Part shown: piece by piece, positions 1 to 6,806 of the stretch
Layout: each line of letters starts with the position of its first letter
How positions within the stretch are numbered: the first letter of the stretch is position 1
Source: Elusimicrobiota bacterium
GTDB lineage: Bacteria > Elusimicrobiota > Elusimicrobia > UBA1565 > UBA9628
Assembly: GCA_028717525.1 (NCBI GenBank)
Contig: JAQUNT010000005.1
Coordinates: 1 to 16,359, forward strand
Reading direction: 5' to 3'
DNA: 16,359 nt
The notes under the pieces: model-generated
Databases searched by the model: none
Told to the model about the DNA's origin: nothing
What the model saw: the letters and a program-made list of their open reading frames with translations, nothing else
Program-made: the position numbers and the translations under genes

Positions 1-1221
1 GGCGTCTCCACGGCCTCCTACCAGAACGAGGGCGGCAACCGGGGCTCGGCCCTCTGGGACTGGGAGGCGCGACGCGGCTGGGAGCGTTCGGGCGACGCGG
101 CGCGCTCCTGGGAGCTGTTCTCCGAGGACTTGCGTCTGCTGGGCGAGCTCAACCTCACCGCCTACCGCTTCTCCCTGGAATGGTCCCGGATCCAGCCCGA
201 GCCGGACCGCTTCGACGACGCGGCCCTGGCCCGCTACGCGGGATGGGCCCGGCGCCTGGCGGACCGCGGCATCCGGCCCATCGTCACCCTCCATCACTTC
301 TCGGAGCCGGCCTGGCTGCTGCGGCTCCACCCCCGCGGCTGGCACGAGGACGGGGTCCGGGAACGGTTCCTGGCTTTCGCCGAGCGCGCCGCGGCGGCGC
401 TGCGGCCGTCCGTGTCGGACTGGGTCGTGTTCAACGAACCTATGGTCTTCCTGCTCTTCGCCTACGGGCTGGGGCGCTTTCCCCCCGGGCTGAGCTGGCT
501 CAGCGGGCGCGAGCGCGAAGCGATCCCGCGGCTCGTGGACCGCATCGCGCGAGCGCACAACGAGTGCTGGAGCCTCCTGCACCGGCTGGATGCCGGAGCC
601 CGCGTGGGAATGGCCCAACATGTCAGCCTGCTGGAGCCGGCACGGCCCGGCGACGAGCCGGCCGCAGAGCGCTGGGACCGGTTCATGCACCGAGACCTCC
701 TCGACGCCATCAAGGACCGCCTGGATTTTTTGGGGCTCAACTACTACACCCGTATCTTCGTCTCGCGCAGCCGCCTGCCCTTCCTTCCGGCCGCGGCCCT
801 GCCCGGCTTCGCCGAGGTCGAGGGCGCCCTGGGCCGGCCCCTGTTCCGCCTCCTGGGCGGCCGGCGGGGAGACCGGCCGCGCGGCGGCACCGGCTGGGAG
901 ATCGTTCCGGAGGGTCTCGGCGCCGTGGCCCTGAAGTTCTGGAAGGAGTACGGCAAGCCCGTCTGGATCACGGAGAACGGGATGGCCGACGAGGGCGGCG
1001 CTAACCGGGAGGCCTTCCTGCGCGCGCACCTGGCCAGCCTGGCGGGGGCCGCGGCCCGGGGCGCGGACCTGCGCGGCTACCTGCACTGGACTTTGGTGGA
1101 CAACTACGAGTGGGGCACCTGGCGCCACCGCTTCGGCCTCTGCGACCGGGAGCGCCGGCCCAAGCCGGGGGCCGCCTTCTACGCGGAAACCGCGCGCCAG
1201 GGCGGGTTCGAGGCTGCTTAG
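1..1221 (+). CDS. GH1 family beta-glycosidase (5' end outside window)
   Basis: Retaining glycoside hydrolase of family 1, which removes beta-linked glucose or related sugars from oligosaccharides or glycosides. The frame is open from base 1, and the first visible residues (GVSTASYQNEGG) match the family's N-terminal STxSYQxEG signature. The gene therefore begins upstream, and the TTG at 130 is not the start. About 406 residues are visible against a usual 440-480, so only a few tens are missing. The acid/base motif FNEP is at 430-441 (Glu codon 436-438) and the nucleophile motif ITENG at 967-981 (Glu codon 973-975). TLHHF, FLGLNYYTR and a C-terminal DNYEW aglycone/sugar-binding segment are also present. 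No signal peptide can be judged. The stop overlaps that of the convergent queD. The family is certain; the exact substrate (glucoside, galactoside or other) cannot be told. Confidence 0.93.
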   Translation, partial: GVSTASYQNEGGNRGSALWDWEARRGWERSGDAARSWELFSEDLRLLGELNLTAYRFSLEWSRIQPEPDRFDDAALARYAGWARRLADRGIRPIVTLHHFSEPAWLLRLHPRGWHEDGVRERFLAFAERAAAALRPSVSDWVVFNEPMVFLLFAYGLGRFPPGLSWLSGREREAIPRLVDRIARAHNECWSLLHRLDAGARVGMAQHVSLLEPARPGDEPAAERWDRFMHRDLLDAIKDRLDFLGLNYYTRIFVSRSRLPFLPAAALPGFAEVEGALGRPLFRLLGGRRGDRPRGGTGWEIVPEGLGAVALKFWKEYGKPVWITENGMADEGGANREAFLRAHLASLAGAAARGADLRGYLHWTLVDNYEWGTWRHRFGLCDRERRPKPGAAFYAETARQGGFEAA

Positions 1222-1643
1222 CCGGCGGGGTAGAGGGCGCTGGAGTCCCGGCTCTCCCAGAGCCTGACGCTGTGCACCGGGAGCCCGCGCCGGCGTGCCC
1301 GGGTGTAGACCAGGCGCGCGATGTTCTCCGCGGTGGGATTGCCCGGGAGGGCCACCACGGGCTCGCCCTGCGCGCGCAGGACCCGGACCAGAGGGTCGCG
1401 GGAATTGAGGAGCATCTTGTGGTCCAGGCGGGACTTGACCCAGTCCGCGACCGCGGACTTGATCCTGTCGAAGTCCATGACCATCCCCATCCGGTCGAGG
1501 CTCTTCCGAAGCAGGGTGATCTCCAGGACGCCGTTGTGGCCGTGCAGGTGGCGGCACTTGCCGCGGTGCTCCAGCAGGCGATGCCCGTAGCAGAAATGGA
1601 TGACCTTGGTCACGCCGTGCGCCTTCCCCGGGGCGCGCCTCAT
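1218..1643 (-). CDS. queD: 6-carboxytetrahydropterin synthase-like protein (QueD/PTPS family)
   Basis: 141-residue member of the 6-pyruvoyl-tetrahydropterin synthase fold. QueD converts 7,8-dihydroneopterin triphosphate to 6-carboxytetrahydropterin, an early step towards 7-deazaguanine/queuosine. Zinc ligands are His21 (in FCYGHRL) and His34/His36 (in CRHLHGH). The likely catalytic Cys is Cys30, the Asp-His pair is D74-H75 (LDHKMLL), and the substrate-binding Glu is in LWES near 130; PTAEN at 103-107 is also typical. The FCYGHRL form, rather than FxAAHRL, marks a subgroup, so a pterin role other than queuosine is possible. The ATG overlaps the TGA of the upstream Yip1 gene (ATGA) and an AGGA lies 6 bases before it, so it is translated as the third gene of an operon. 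No other queuosine genes are nearby. Its 3' end shares four bases with the convergent glycosidase gene. Confidence 0.88.
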   Translation of the reverse strand: MRRAPGKAHGVTKVIHFCYGHRLLEHRGKCRHLHGHNGVLEITLLRKSLDRMGMVMDFDRIKSAVADWVKSRLDHKMLLNSRDPLVRVLRAQGEPVVALPGNPTAENIARLVYTRARRRGLPVHSVRLWESRDSSALYPAG

Positions 1644-2824
1644 TGGAAGTCCTGCCCCGGAGGCTCGCGGAGCGCCGGCGCCTTCTTCGGCGGGGCGACT
1701 GCCCCAGGCCGCCGCCGGGGCCGGCCTGCCATCCCGGCCTGCTGCGCCTGGCCCATGAGCTGGGCCATGGCGTTCTGGAGCCGCGCCGTCATGGCCGTCC
1801 GCTCCTCCGGGGACATCTTCCGCTCCCCGGTCATGTCCTTCTGCATCTGGACTAGGATATCCGTGAGCGCGTTGATGGGCGCCGCCTGCTCCGGCGGCAG
1901 GTTCTTGGTCAAGGACGGGTTCTTCAGGATGCCCATGACCGGGGCGAGCAGGTCCGGGGTGGCCTGCCGGATGGCCTGGGTCTGGGCTTCGGCCCGGGCC
2001 TGCAATTCGGCCGGGGTCTCGGCGAGGGCCTCATCAGCCGGCTGGCCGCCCGCCGGAGCGTTGATCAGGTCCAGGCTGGAAGGCCCGATCGGCTGCAGCG
2101 AGTCCTGCGGGGCCGACTGAACCTGCGGCGCCGCGGCGTCCGGCGCTTCGGATGCCTGCAGCTGCTGGAGCTGGCGGCTGAGGTCCTGGGCGGCCGCGGT
2201 CACGGCCTGCATCGCGAGCGCGGTCCGGTACCAGCGGGAGGCGTGCTCGCGCAGCTGCCACTGTCCGGCGATGCCCAAGGCGGCCAGGGCGGTGAAGACG
2301 AGGCCGGCGCGCAGGGCCGGGGCGCGGTGCAAAGACCGGGCCGCGGCGGTCCCCATGTAGGCCGCCAGCAGGGCCGGCAGGGCCCAGACCCAATCGAACC
2401 AGTTCAGCAGGGCCTGCAAGGCGAGGAGTATGGAGAGCATGGAGCAGGCTTGGTAGCTGCGCTGGAAATCCCCCTCCCCGCCCGAGAGCCGCATGAACGC
2501 GTGGACCACGCCCGCGGCCAGGAAGCTCAAGGGCACGGCCAGGACCAGGCCGGCCATGGCCGCGAAGGCCGTCGTACCGGGCGCGGGGTTGAGCAGCCCC
2601 GGCGCGGCGATGCAGGCGCGCAGCAGGACCGCGGCGCAGATGGCCGCGCAGAAGACCAGGAGATTCGGGAGCATGACCGCGTAGGGCGGGGCGGGCCGGC
2701 CGGCCAGGTCGGAGAAGACGCCTCCGGCCTGGAACAGGGCCGAGACCGTGTCTTCGAGCATGCGGCTCAGGCCGTAGGCCTCCCTCTCCGCAGGCCGGCC
2801 CGGCGCCGCTCGCATATCGTCCAT
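1640..2824 (-). CDS. Yip1-domain membrane protein with long C-terminal extension
   Basis: 394-residue integral membrane protein. Residues about 25-187 look like a Yip1/YIP1 domain: a short amphipathic lead (MLEDTVSALFQAGGVF), then about five hydrophobic segments near 49-72, 82-108, 124-142, 146-163 and 170-187, with the acidic GGEGDFQRSYQA loop typical of bacterial members. Bacterial Yip1 proteins have no well-defined biochemical role. Residues 190-394 form a Gln/Ala/Pro-rich, probably cytoplasmic tail. It has a helical stretch (202-223), a low-complexity linker, a helical block at 265-360 and a basic-proline end (RPRRRPG). The start is ATG at 2824 (MDDMRAAPG); the frame stays open upstream to 3406, but that part only shadows the preceding gene. 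It lies 11 bases after the zinc-ribbon gene and overlaps queD by ATGA, so the three are co-transcribed. The specific role is unknown. Confidence 0.75.
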   Translation of the reverse strand: MDDMRAAPGRPAEREAYGLSRMLEDTVSALFQAGGVFSDLAGRPAPPYAVMLPNLLVFCAAICAAVLLRACIAAPGLLNPAPGTTAFAAMAGLVLAVPLSFLAAGVVHAFMRLSGGEGDFQRSYQACSMLSILLALQALLNWFDWVWALPALLAAYMGTAAARSLHRAPALRAGLVFTALAALGIAGQWQLREHASRWYRTALAMQAVTAAAQDLSRQLQQLQASEAPDAAAPQVQSAPQDSLQPIGPSSLDLINAPAGGQPADEALAETPAELQARAEAQTQAIRQATPDLLAPVMGILKNPSLTKNLPPEQAAPINALTDILVQMQKDMTGERKMSPEERTAMTARLQNAMAQLMGQAQQAGMAGRPRRRPGAVAPPKKAPALREPPGQDFQ

Positions 2825-2835
2825 GCCTTGTCCCC

Positions 2836-3312
2836 TCAGAACCCGCCGATGAATTGGACACCCGGGGCGCTGCGCTGTTCGCAGTGCGGGCAGGCCAGCG
2901 CCGGGACTTGCCGGCAGCATCCGTCCCAGAAGGAGAACCAGTCGGTCCCATAGGAAGCCGGCCCCGGGGGCGTCTCCTGGGGCCGGAGCTCGATGAAGTA
3001 GAGATGCCCGCAGAACCCGCAGGCCAGCCTCGCCAGGGGACGCCCGCGGTGCGCCGCGAAGAGGCTCCAGCCCTGCATCCCCGTGCGCGGAGGGTCGGTC
3101 TCCAGCCGGTGACGGGCCAAAGACCGGGGCCCCAAGGGCCGGCCCCGTCCGTCGTAGACCTCCGCCAAGGAGCTGGAGGTCTCGGCCACGCGCGCACCGA
3201 TGAAGCTGGCCTTGCCCGTCAGGAACCGCCCGCGTACGGCCAGCGTCCGCAGGATGAACCAGAGCCGGGCGAAGGGCAGCGTCCAGGACGCGGCGCGGGA
3301 AGGGGCGTCCAC
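2836..3312 (-). CDS. hypothetical small zinc-ribbon-like protein
   Basis: Unrecognised protein of about 158 residues (GTG start at 3312; a TTG at 3318 would add two). The first two thirds carry a short hydrophobic/aromatic stretch (WTLPFARLWFILRTL, about 10-24) and a charged region with no clear motif. The C-terminal third has CGFC at about 98-101 and CPHC at 141-144. This is a pair of CxxC knuckles about 39 residues apart, as in a zinc ribbon, with an extra Cys-Cys at 132-133 between them. GTG is preferred because a TATACT -10 box (3324-3319) lies six bases upstream, so transcription could begin at or next to it; no Shine-Dalgarno is possible. It is first in an operon with the Yip1 protein and queD, and divergent from the histidine kinase. 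The hydrophobic N-terminus and operon partner hint at a membrane-associated role, but this is inference. Confidence 0.6.
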   Translation of the reverse strand: MDAPSRAASWTLPFARLWFILRTLAVRGRFLTGKASFIGARVAETSSSLAEVYDGRGRPLGPRSLARHRLETDPPRTGMQGWSLFAAHRGRPLARLACGFCGHLYFIELRPQETPPGPASYGTDWFSFWDGCCRQVPALACPHCEQRSAPGVQFIGGF

Positions 3313-3318
3313 ATGCAA

Positions 3319-3324
3319 AGTATA
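3319..3324 (-). promoter_or_regulatory. putative -10 box (TATACT) of the zinc-ribbon/Yip1/queD operon
   Basis: TATACT on the minus strand lies directly before the TTG at 3318 and six bases before the GTG at 3312. No convincing -35 hexamer is seen 16-18 bases upstream, where the divergent kinase gene begins. If used, the transcript would start at about the GTG, making the mRNA leaderless. Confidence 0.4.
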
Positions 3325-3332
3325 GGAAAAAT

Positions 3333-3337
3333 GAGGT
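3333..3337 (+). promoter_or_regulatory. Shine-Dalgarno GAGGT that decides the TTG start of the histidine kinase
   Basis: GAGGT ends four bases before the TTG at 3342. The alternative in-frame ATG at 3354 would lie 16 bases away, too far for normal use. The intergenic space to the divergent gene is only about 30 bases, so both 5' ends are packed together. Confidence 0.5.
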
Positions 3338-3341
3338 AGAC

Positions 3342-4757
3342 TTGAAACCGCTCATGCGGCTGAGCGTCCGTCTCGCTCTGGTCTTCTCCTGCTTCGGTCT
3401 GGCCATCGCGGCCGGTCTGCTGACCTACCATGTCCGCGTCATCCGGCAGGAGGCCTATTCCCGGGCCGAGCGCATGGCCGACGACACCTTGGTCGCCGTG
3501 CGGGCGCTGGTCTCCGCCCAGGCCAGGGCCGGCCGCTACCATCAGCTTGACGAAGACCTGACGGCCATGATCCGCCAGGCCGGCATCGCGGCCGTGGAGG
3601 TGCGCGACCGCCGGGACCGCTCCCTGCTGCGCCGGGTCGACGATTCGCGCTGGCTCTCCCGCCAGCCGCACCCCGGGGTCCCCATCCGCCTGGTCCCGGA
3701 CGGGATCTACGACGTGCAGGCCTCGGTGCCCCTGGGCGGGCGCGGCCCGGGCACGGTCCTGCTGGGCTTCCACACCTCCGAGCTGGAGAGCCGCCTGGCC
3801 GCCATCGCCGCGCGGGCCGTGCAGTGGGGAGTGACGTCCCTGCTGGGAGTGGTCCTGACGGCCTGGCTCATGGGCGCCTGGTTCGGCTGGCGCATCGAGC
3901 GGCTGGTCCCCCGCTTCGAGTCCCTGCCCAAGGACCCGGAGCGTTTCCGGCCCCTGCGCGCCGACGACGCGGGCGACGAGGCGGCCCGGCTGGTGGCCGC
4001 CTTCAACCACCTGGGGGGCGCCCTCAAGGAGGAGACCCGGCGGCGGCGCGAGCTGGAACTGGAGAAGCGCGAGCTCTCGGCCATGCTCGTGCACGACCTC
4101 AAGACCCCGCTGACGGTGGTGCGCTCCGGCGTGACCCTGCTCCAGGAGCAGCTGGCGGATTCCAAGGCCGGGGCGGGCTGCCGGCGCACCATCGAGCTTC
4201 TGGACATGTCCACCGAGCGCCTGCGGCGCATGGTCGACGACGTCCTGCAGCTGGCGCGCATGGAGGAGGTCGAGGGCCTGCGCGAGCAGCAGCCCGTGGA
4301 CCTCGCCGCCCTGGCCGCCGCCGCCGGGAAGGATTTCGGACTGATCGTCGCGGACCGCAAGCAGAAGCTGGTCATGGACATCCCCGCCGGGGCCCGGGCC
4401 GTGGTCCTGGGCGACGCGGCCCTCCTGCGCCGGGTCCTCGACAACCTGGTGCACAACGCCGTGGAGCACACCCCGGCCCACGGCTCCGTCTGCATCGGCC
4501 TGCGGGTCCGGGACGGCCAGGGGCGCGTGGAGGTCTCGGACGGCGGTCCGGGCATCCCGCCCGAGGCACGGCCGGAGATCTTCAAGAAGTTCTTTCAGAG
4601 GGACATGAAGCGGCACCTGGGCAACGTGGGCCTGGGGTTGGCCCTCTGCCTGAAGGCGGTCCAGCGCCACGGGGGCACGATCGGGGTCGAGGACGCCTCC
4701 CCCCACGGCGCCCGCTTCTACTTCAGTCTGCCCCTGGCCGGGGGCAAGGCCGGGTAG
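3342..4757 (+). CDS. membrane sensor histidine kinase (HAMP, HisKA, HATPase_c)
   Basis: 471-residue two-component sensor kinase. TM1 is about 8-28 and TM2 about 156-180, enclosing a roughly 125-residue extracytoplasmic sensor region with no motif I recognise. A HAMP-like linker (182-235, with conserved Pro in LVPRF and an acidic DEAARLVAAFNHL) leads to the H-box MLVHDLKTPL, with phospho-acceptor His251. The ATPase domain has the N-box LDNLVHNAVEHTP (Asn372), G1 DGGPGIP (400-406), the F-box IFKKFF (413-418) and G2 GNVGLGLAL (427-435). All catalytic boxes are intact. Start: TTG at 3342 because of the GAGGT before it. It is divergent from the zinc-ribbon operon, and its last 40 bases overlap the convergent maf gene. 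No response regulator lies in the window, so its partner and signal are unknown. Confidence 0.92.
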   Translation: MKPLMRLSVRLALVFSCFGLAIAAGLLTYHVRVIRQEAYSRAERMADDTLVAVRALVSAQARAGRYHQLDEDLTAMIRQAGIAAVEVRDRRDRSLLRRVDDSRWLSRQPHPGVPIRLVPDGIYDVQASVPLGGRGPGTVLLGFHTSELESRLAAIAARAVQWGVTSLLGVVLTAWLMGAWFGWRIERLVPRFESLPKDPERFRPLRADDAGDEAARLVAAFNHLGGALKEETRRRRELELEKRELSAMLVHDLKTPLTVVRSGVTLLQEQLADSKAGAGCRRTIELLDMSTERLRRMVDDVLQLARMEEVEGLREQQPVDLAALAAAAGKDFGLIVADRKQKLVMDIPAGARAVVLGDAALLRRVLDNLVHNAVEHTPAHGSVCIGLRVRDGQGRVEVSDGGPGIPPEARPEIFKKFFQRDMKRHLGNVGLGLALCLKAVQRHGGTIGVEDASPHGARFYFSLPLAGGKAG

Positions 4758-5305
4758 ACGCCGGCCCGCTCCAGCAGCCTCCGGGCCGCGTCGAGAGGCA
4801 GGCCCACCACGTTGCCGTAGTCGCCCTCGATGCGCTCGATGAAGGGGTCGTCGCGGTCCTGGACCGCGTAGGCGCCGGCCTTGTCGTGGTGCTTGCCCGC
4901 CAGGCGGTGCAGGCGCTCCGGGCTCAGACGCCGGGCCAGGACCCGGCTCTTGACCGCGCGCGCGCGCCAGGTCCTGCCCCCCTCCCAGACCACGGCGATG
5001 CCCGTGTAGACCTCCTGCCAGCGGCCGTTGAGGGTGTCCAGGATGCGGAGGGCGTGGGAGTGATCCCGGGGCTTGCCGATGATCTCCCCCCGGCAGACCA
5101 CGATGGTGTCGGCTCCCAGCACGACCGCGTCCGGATGTCGGCGCGCCACGTCCCGGGCTTTGCGCAGGGCCAGCTTCAGGACCAGGCGGCGGGGGTCGCG
5201 CTCCCGGGACTCCTCGCCGGCGCGGCTGGGGATGACCCGGAAAGGGACCTTCAGGCGGCGCAGCAGGATGCGGCGCCGCGGGGAGGCGGAGGCCAGGATC
5301 AGCAA
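4718..5305 (-). CDS. maf: Maf family nucleoside triphosphate pyrophosphatase
   Basis: 195-residue Maf protein. The family hydrolyses non-canonical or particular NTPs (dTTP/UTP for the YhdE type, m7GTP for the YceF type) to NMP and pyrophosphate, limiting misincorporation into nucleic acids. The N-terminal LILASASPRR phosphate-binding motif sits at residues 2-11, GADTIV at 64-69, GKP near 77-79, VYTG at 99-102, DKAGAYAVQ at 141-149 and GDYGNVVGLPL at 161-171. DKAGAYAVQ fits the dTTP/UTP subgroup (inference). The TTG start at 5305 puts the protein start exactly where Maf proteins normally begin. No Shine-Dalgarno is evident, and the gene sits in frame 7 codons after the cutA stop, suggesting translational coupling. 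It is last in mtnA-cutA-maf. The 3' end overlaps the convergent kinase gene by 40 bases. Confidence 0.93.
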   Translation of the reverse strand: MLILASASPRRRILLRRLKVPFRVIPSRAGEESRERDPRRLVLKLALRKARDVARRHPDAVVLGADTIVVCRGEIIGKPRDHSHALRILDTLNGRWQEVYTGIAVVWEGGRTWRARAVKSRVLARRLSPERLHRLAGKHHDKAGAYAVQDRDDPFIERIEGDYGNVVGLPLDAARRLLERAGVYPALPPARGRLK

Positions 5306-5326
5306 TCTAGGGATGGCGGTCCGGGG

Positions 5327-5689
5327 TCAGAAGGGGAATTGCGCTTCCTCGGCCTTGCGCGTGAAGATGACGTTGGCTCCCAGCCATTCCAGGTAGGCGG
5401 CGTTGCCTTCCAGGATGGGCAGGCTGATGATCTCCGGGACCTTCGCCGGATGATTCTCCTTGATGAATTGGGAGAGCTCGTAGAGCGCGCCGACGCGGGT
5501 CTTGATGATCAGCAGGGCTTCGGAGTCCTTGTGGAGGCTGCCTTCCCAGCGGTAGATGGAGGTGATGCCGGGGACGATGCTGATGCAGGCGGCGAGCTTG
5601 CGCTCCACCAGGCCCGAGGCGAGGACATCGGCCACCTTGGCGTCGGGCGCGGTCACTAAGAGGATGCGGAACTGGGAGGCGTCTGGCAT
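5327..5689 (-). CDS. cutA: CutA1 divalent-cation tolerance protein
   Basis: 120-residue CutA1, a small, very stable trimeric ferredoxin-like-fold protein. It was first named for copper tolerance, but its cellular role remains unsettled. The core signature is visible: VERKLAACISIVPGITSIYRW (residues 28-48, with the conserved Cys35), then EALLIIKT (57-64), HPAKVPEIISLPI (80-92) and GNAAYLEWL (95-103). Length is normal for the family, with a slightly extended polar N-terminus before FRILLVTAP. The ATG at 5689 is four bases after the mtnA stop, and an AGGA overlapping the end of mtnA can serve as ribosome binding site. It lies between mtnA and maf in a three-gene operon. Nothing is broken or unusual in the protein. 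Confidence 0.95.
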   Translation of the reverse strand: MPDASQFRILLVTAPDAKVADVLASGLVERKLAACISIVPGITSIYRWEGSLHKDSEALLIIKTRVGALYELSQFIKENHPAKVPEIISLPILEGNAAYLEWLGANVIFTRKAEEAQFPF

Positions 5690-5693
5690 GGGT

Positions 5694-6719
5694 TTATCCT
5701 ACCACTCTCCTGAGGTTGCGCCCGTCAACCGGGCTCACGATGCCCCGCTCCGTGACGATGGCGGTGACCAACTGGTGCGGGGTCACGTCGAAAGCGAAGT
5801 GGCGGGCCCGGGCCCCTCGGGGCGCGATGGGTCGGCCGAAGATGCGCAGGACCTCGTCGGCGCTCCTCTCCTCGATGGGGATGCGCGACCCGTCCGGCGT
5901 GGCCAGGTCCACAGTGGTGGTCGGCGCCACGACGTAGAACGGGATGTCGTGGTGCCTGGCCAGTATGGCCAGGCCGTAGGTCCCGATCTTGTTGCACACG
6001 TCGGCGTTGGCCGCGATGCGGTCCGAGCCCACGATCACGGCAGCGATGGCGCAGGTCTTCATGACGTGCGCGGCCATGTTGTCGGTGATGAGGTCGGCGG
6101 GCACGCCCGACTGCATGAGCTCCCAGAGGGTGAGGCGGCTGCCCTGCAGGTAAGGCCGGGTCTCGCAGGGATAGACCTGGGCGACCTTGCCCAGGTGATG
6201 CGCGTAGCGGATGACGCCGACCGCGGTGCCCAGTCCCGCAGTGGCCAGGGCGCCGGCGTTGCAGTGGGTGATGATGCGGGAGCCCTTCTTGAGCAAGGAG
6301 GCCCCCAGGACCGCCATGCGCTGGTTGGCCTCGACATCCTGGCGGTGGAAGCGGACGGCGGCCGCTTCCACCGCCCTGGTCAAACGGCCGTCGGGGACCC
6401 CGTCGGCCGCGTCCAGCATGGCCTCGATGCCGTGCTTGAGGTTGATGGCCGTCGGGCGGGCGCGCAGGAGGGTCCGGCCGGCGCGCTCCAGCTGGCGCCG
6501 GCCGCGCCGGGAGGCCAGGACCATGCCGTAGGCGGCGGCAACCCCGATCAGGGGCGCCCCGCGCAGGACCATGTCTTTGGTGGCGCGAGCCACGTCCTCG
6601 GCCGTCCGGCAGGCGACGTACCTCACCCTGCGGGGCAGGAGTCTCTGGTCGAGGGCCAGCAGGCGGTCCCTCTTCCAGACGATGTGGGCGATCGGATCCT
6701 TGATGGGGAAGGGCTTCAT
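5694..6719 (-). CDS. mtnA: S-methyl-5-thioribose-1-phosphate isomerase
   Basis: 341-residue aldose-ketose isomerase converting methylthioribose 1-phosphate to methylthioribulose 1-phosphate in the methionine salvage pathway; it belongs to the eIF2B-related family. Diagnostic motifs are RGAPLIG (53-59), THCNAGALATAGLGTA with catalytic Cys153 (151-166), GSDRIAANADVCNKIGTYGLA with catalytic Asp233 (231-251) and AFDVTP (309-314). Length and spacing are normal. No other methionine salvage gene (mtnN, mtnP, mtnK, mtnB, mtnD) lies in the window, so the gene is separated from its pathway. It heads the mtnA-cutA-maf operon. An extended -10 box (TGCTATAAA) ends ten bases before the ATG, immediately after the terminator of the upstream yggS-yggU unit. 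In some bacteria MtnA acts in 5-deoxyribose/methylthioribose shunts instead; the sequence cannot decide this. Confidence 0.95.
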   Translation of the reverse strand: MKPFPIKDPIAHIVWKRDRLLALDQRLLPRRVRYVACRTAEDVARATKDMVLRGAPLIGVAAAYGMVLASRRGRRQLERAGRTLLRARPTAINLKHGIEAMLDAADGVPDGRLTRAVEAAAVRFHRQDVEANQRMAVLGASLLKKGSRIITHCNAGALATAGLGTAVGVIRYAHHLGKVAQVYPCETRPYLQGSRLTLWELMQSGVPADLITDNMAAHVMKTCAIAAVIVGSDRIAANADVCNKIGTYGLAILARHHDIPFYVVAPTTTVDLATPDGSRIPIEERSADEVLRIFGRPIAPRGARARHFAFDVTPHQLVTAIVTERGIVSPVDGRNLRRVVG

Positions 6720-6729
6720 GACAGCCCCA

Positions 6730-6738
6730 TTTATAGCA
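6730..6738 (-). promoter_or_regulatory. extended -10 promoter of mtnA-cutA-maf
   Basis: TGC-TATAAA on the minus strand, the hexamer ending ten bases before the mtnA ATG at 6719. The -35 position falls inside the terminator stem and has no recognisable hexamer, which suits an extended -10 promoter. The predicted start site leaves only about 3-4 untranslated bases. Confidence 0.5.
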
Positions 6739-6740
6739 AA

Positions 6741-6786
6741 AACGAAGACACCCGCGGCAGGGGCGGAATCTCCCCTGTCGCGGGTG
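6741..6786 (-). terminator. strong intrinsic terminator after yggU
   Basis: Inverted repeat with a 15-bp stem: arms 6749-6763 and 6772-6786, with one G-U-type mismatch and an 8-base loop. On the minus strand it is followed by TCTTCGTTTTT. It lies about 20 bases after the yggU stop and ends the yggS-yggU transcript just before the mtnA promoter. There is no T-run on the plus side, so it acts in one direction. Confidence 0.85.
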
Positions 6787-6806
6787 CCTCGATGGTCCGT
6801 TCCCCT

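Noticed and set aside
130..1221. TTG at 130 as the start of the glycosidase
   Set aside because: The frame is open to base 1 and encodes the conserved GH1 N-terminal motif upstream of 130.
2825..3406. Upstream extension of the Yip1 gene to 3406 (588 residues)
   Set aside because: The added part is the zinc-ribbon gene read in another frame and then crosses the divergent kinase start; the Yip1 domain begins naturally after ATG 2824.
3219..4706. 495-codon open frame antisense to the histidine kinase
   Set aside because: Composition is shadow-like and the kinase has all catalytic motifs in its own frame.
4730..4745. GCCCC/GGGGC hairpin at the end of the kinase gene as a terminator
   Set aside because: A five-base stem inside coding sequence of two genes, with no T-run on either side.
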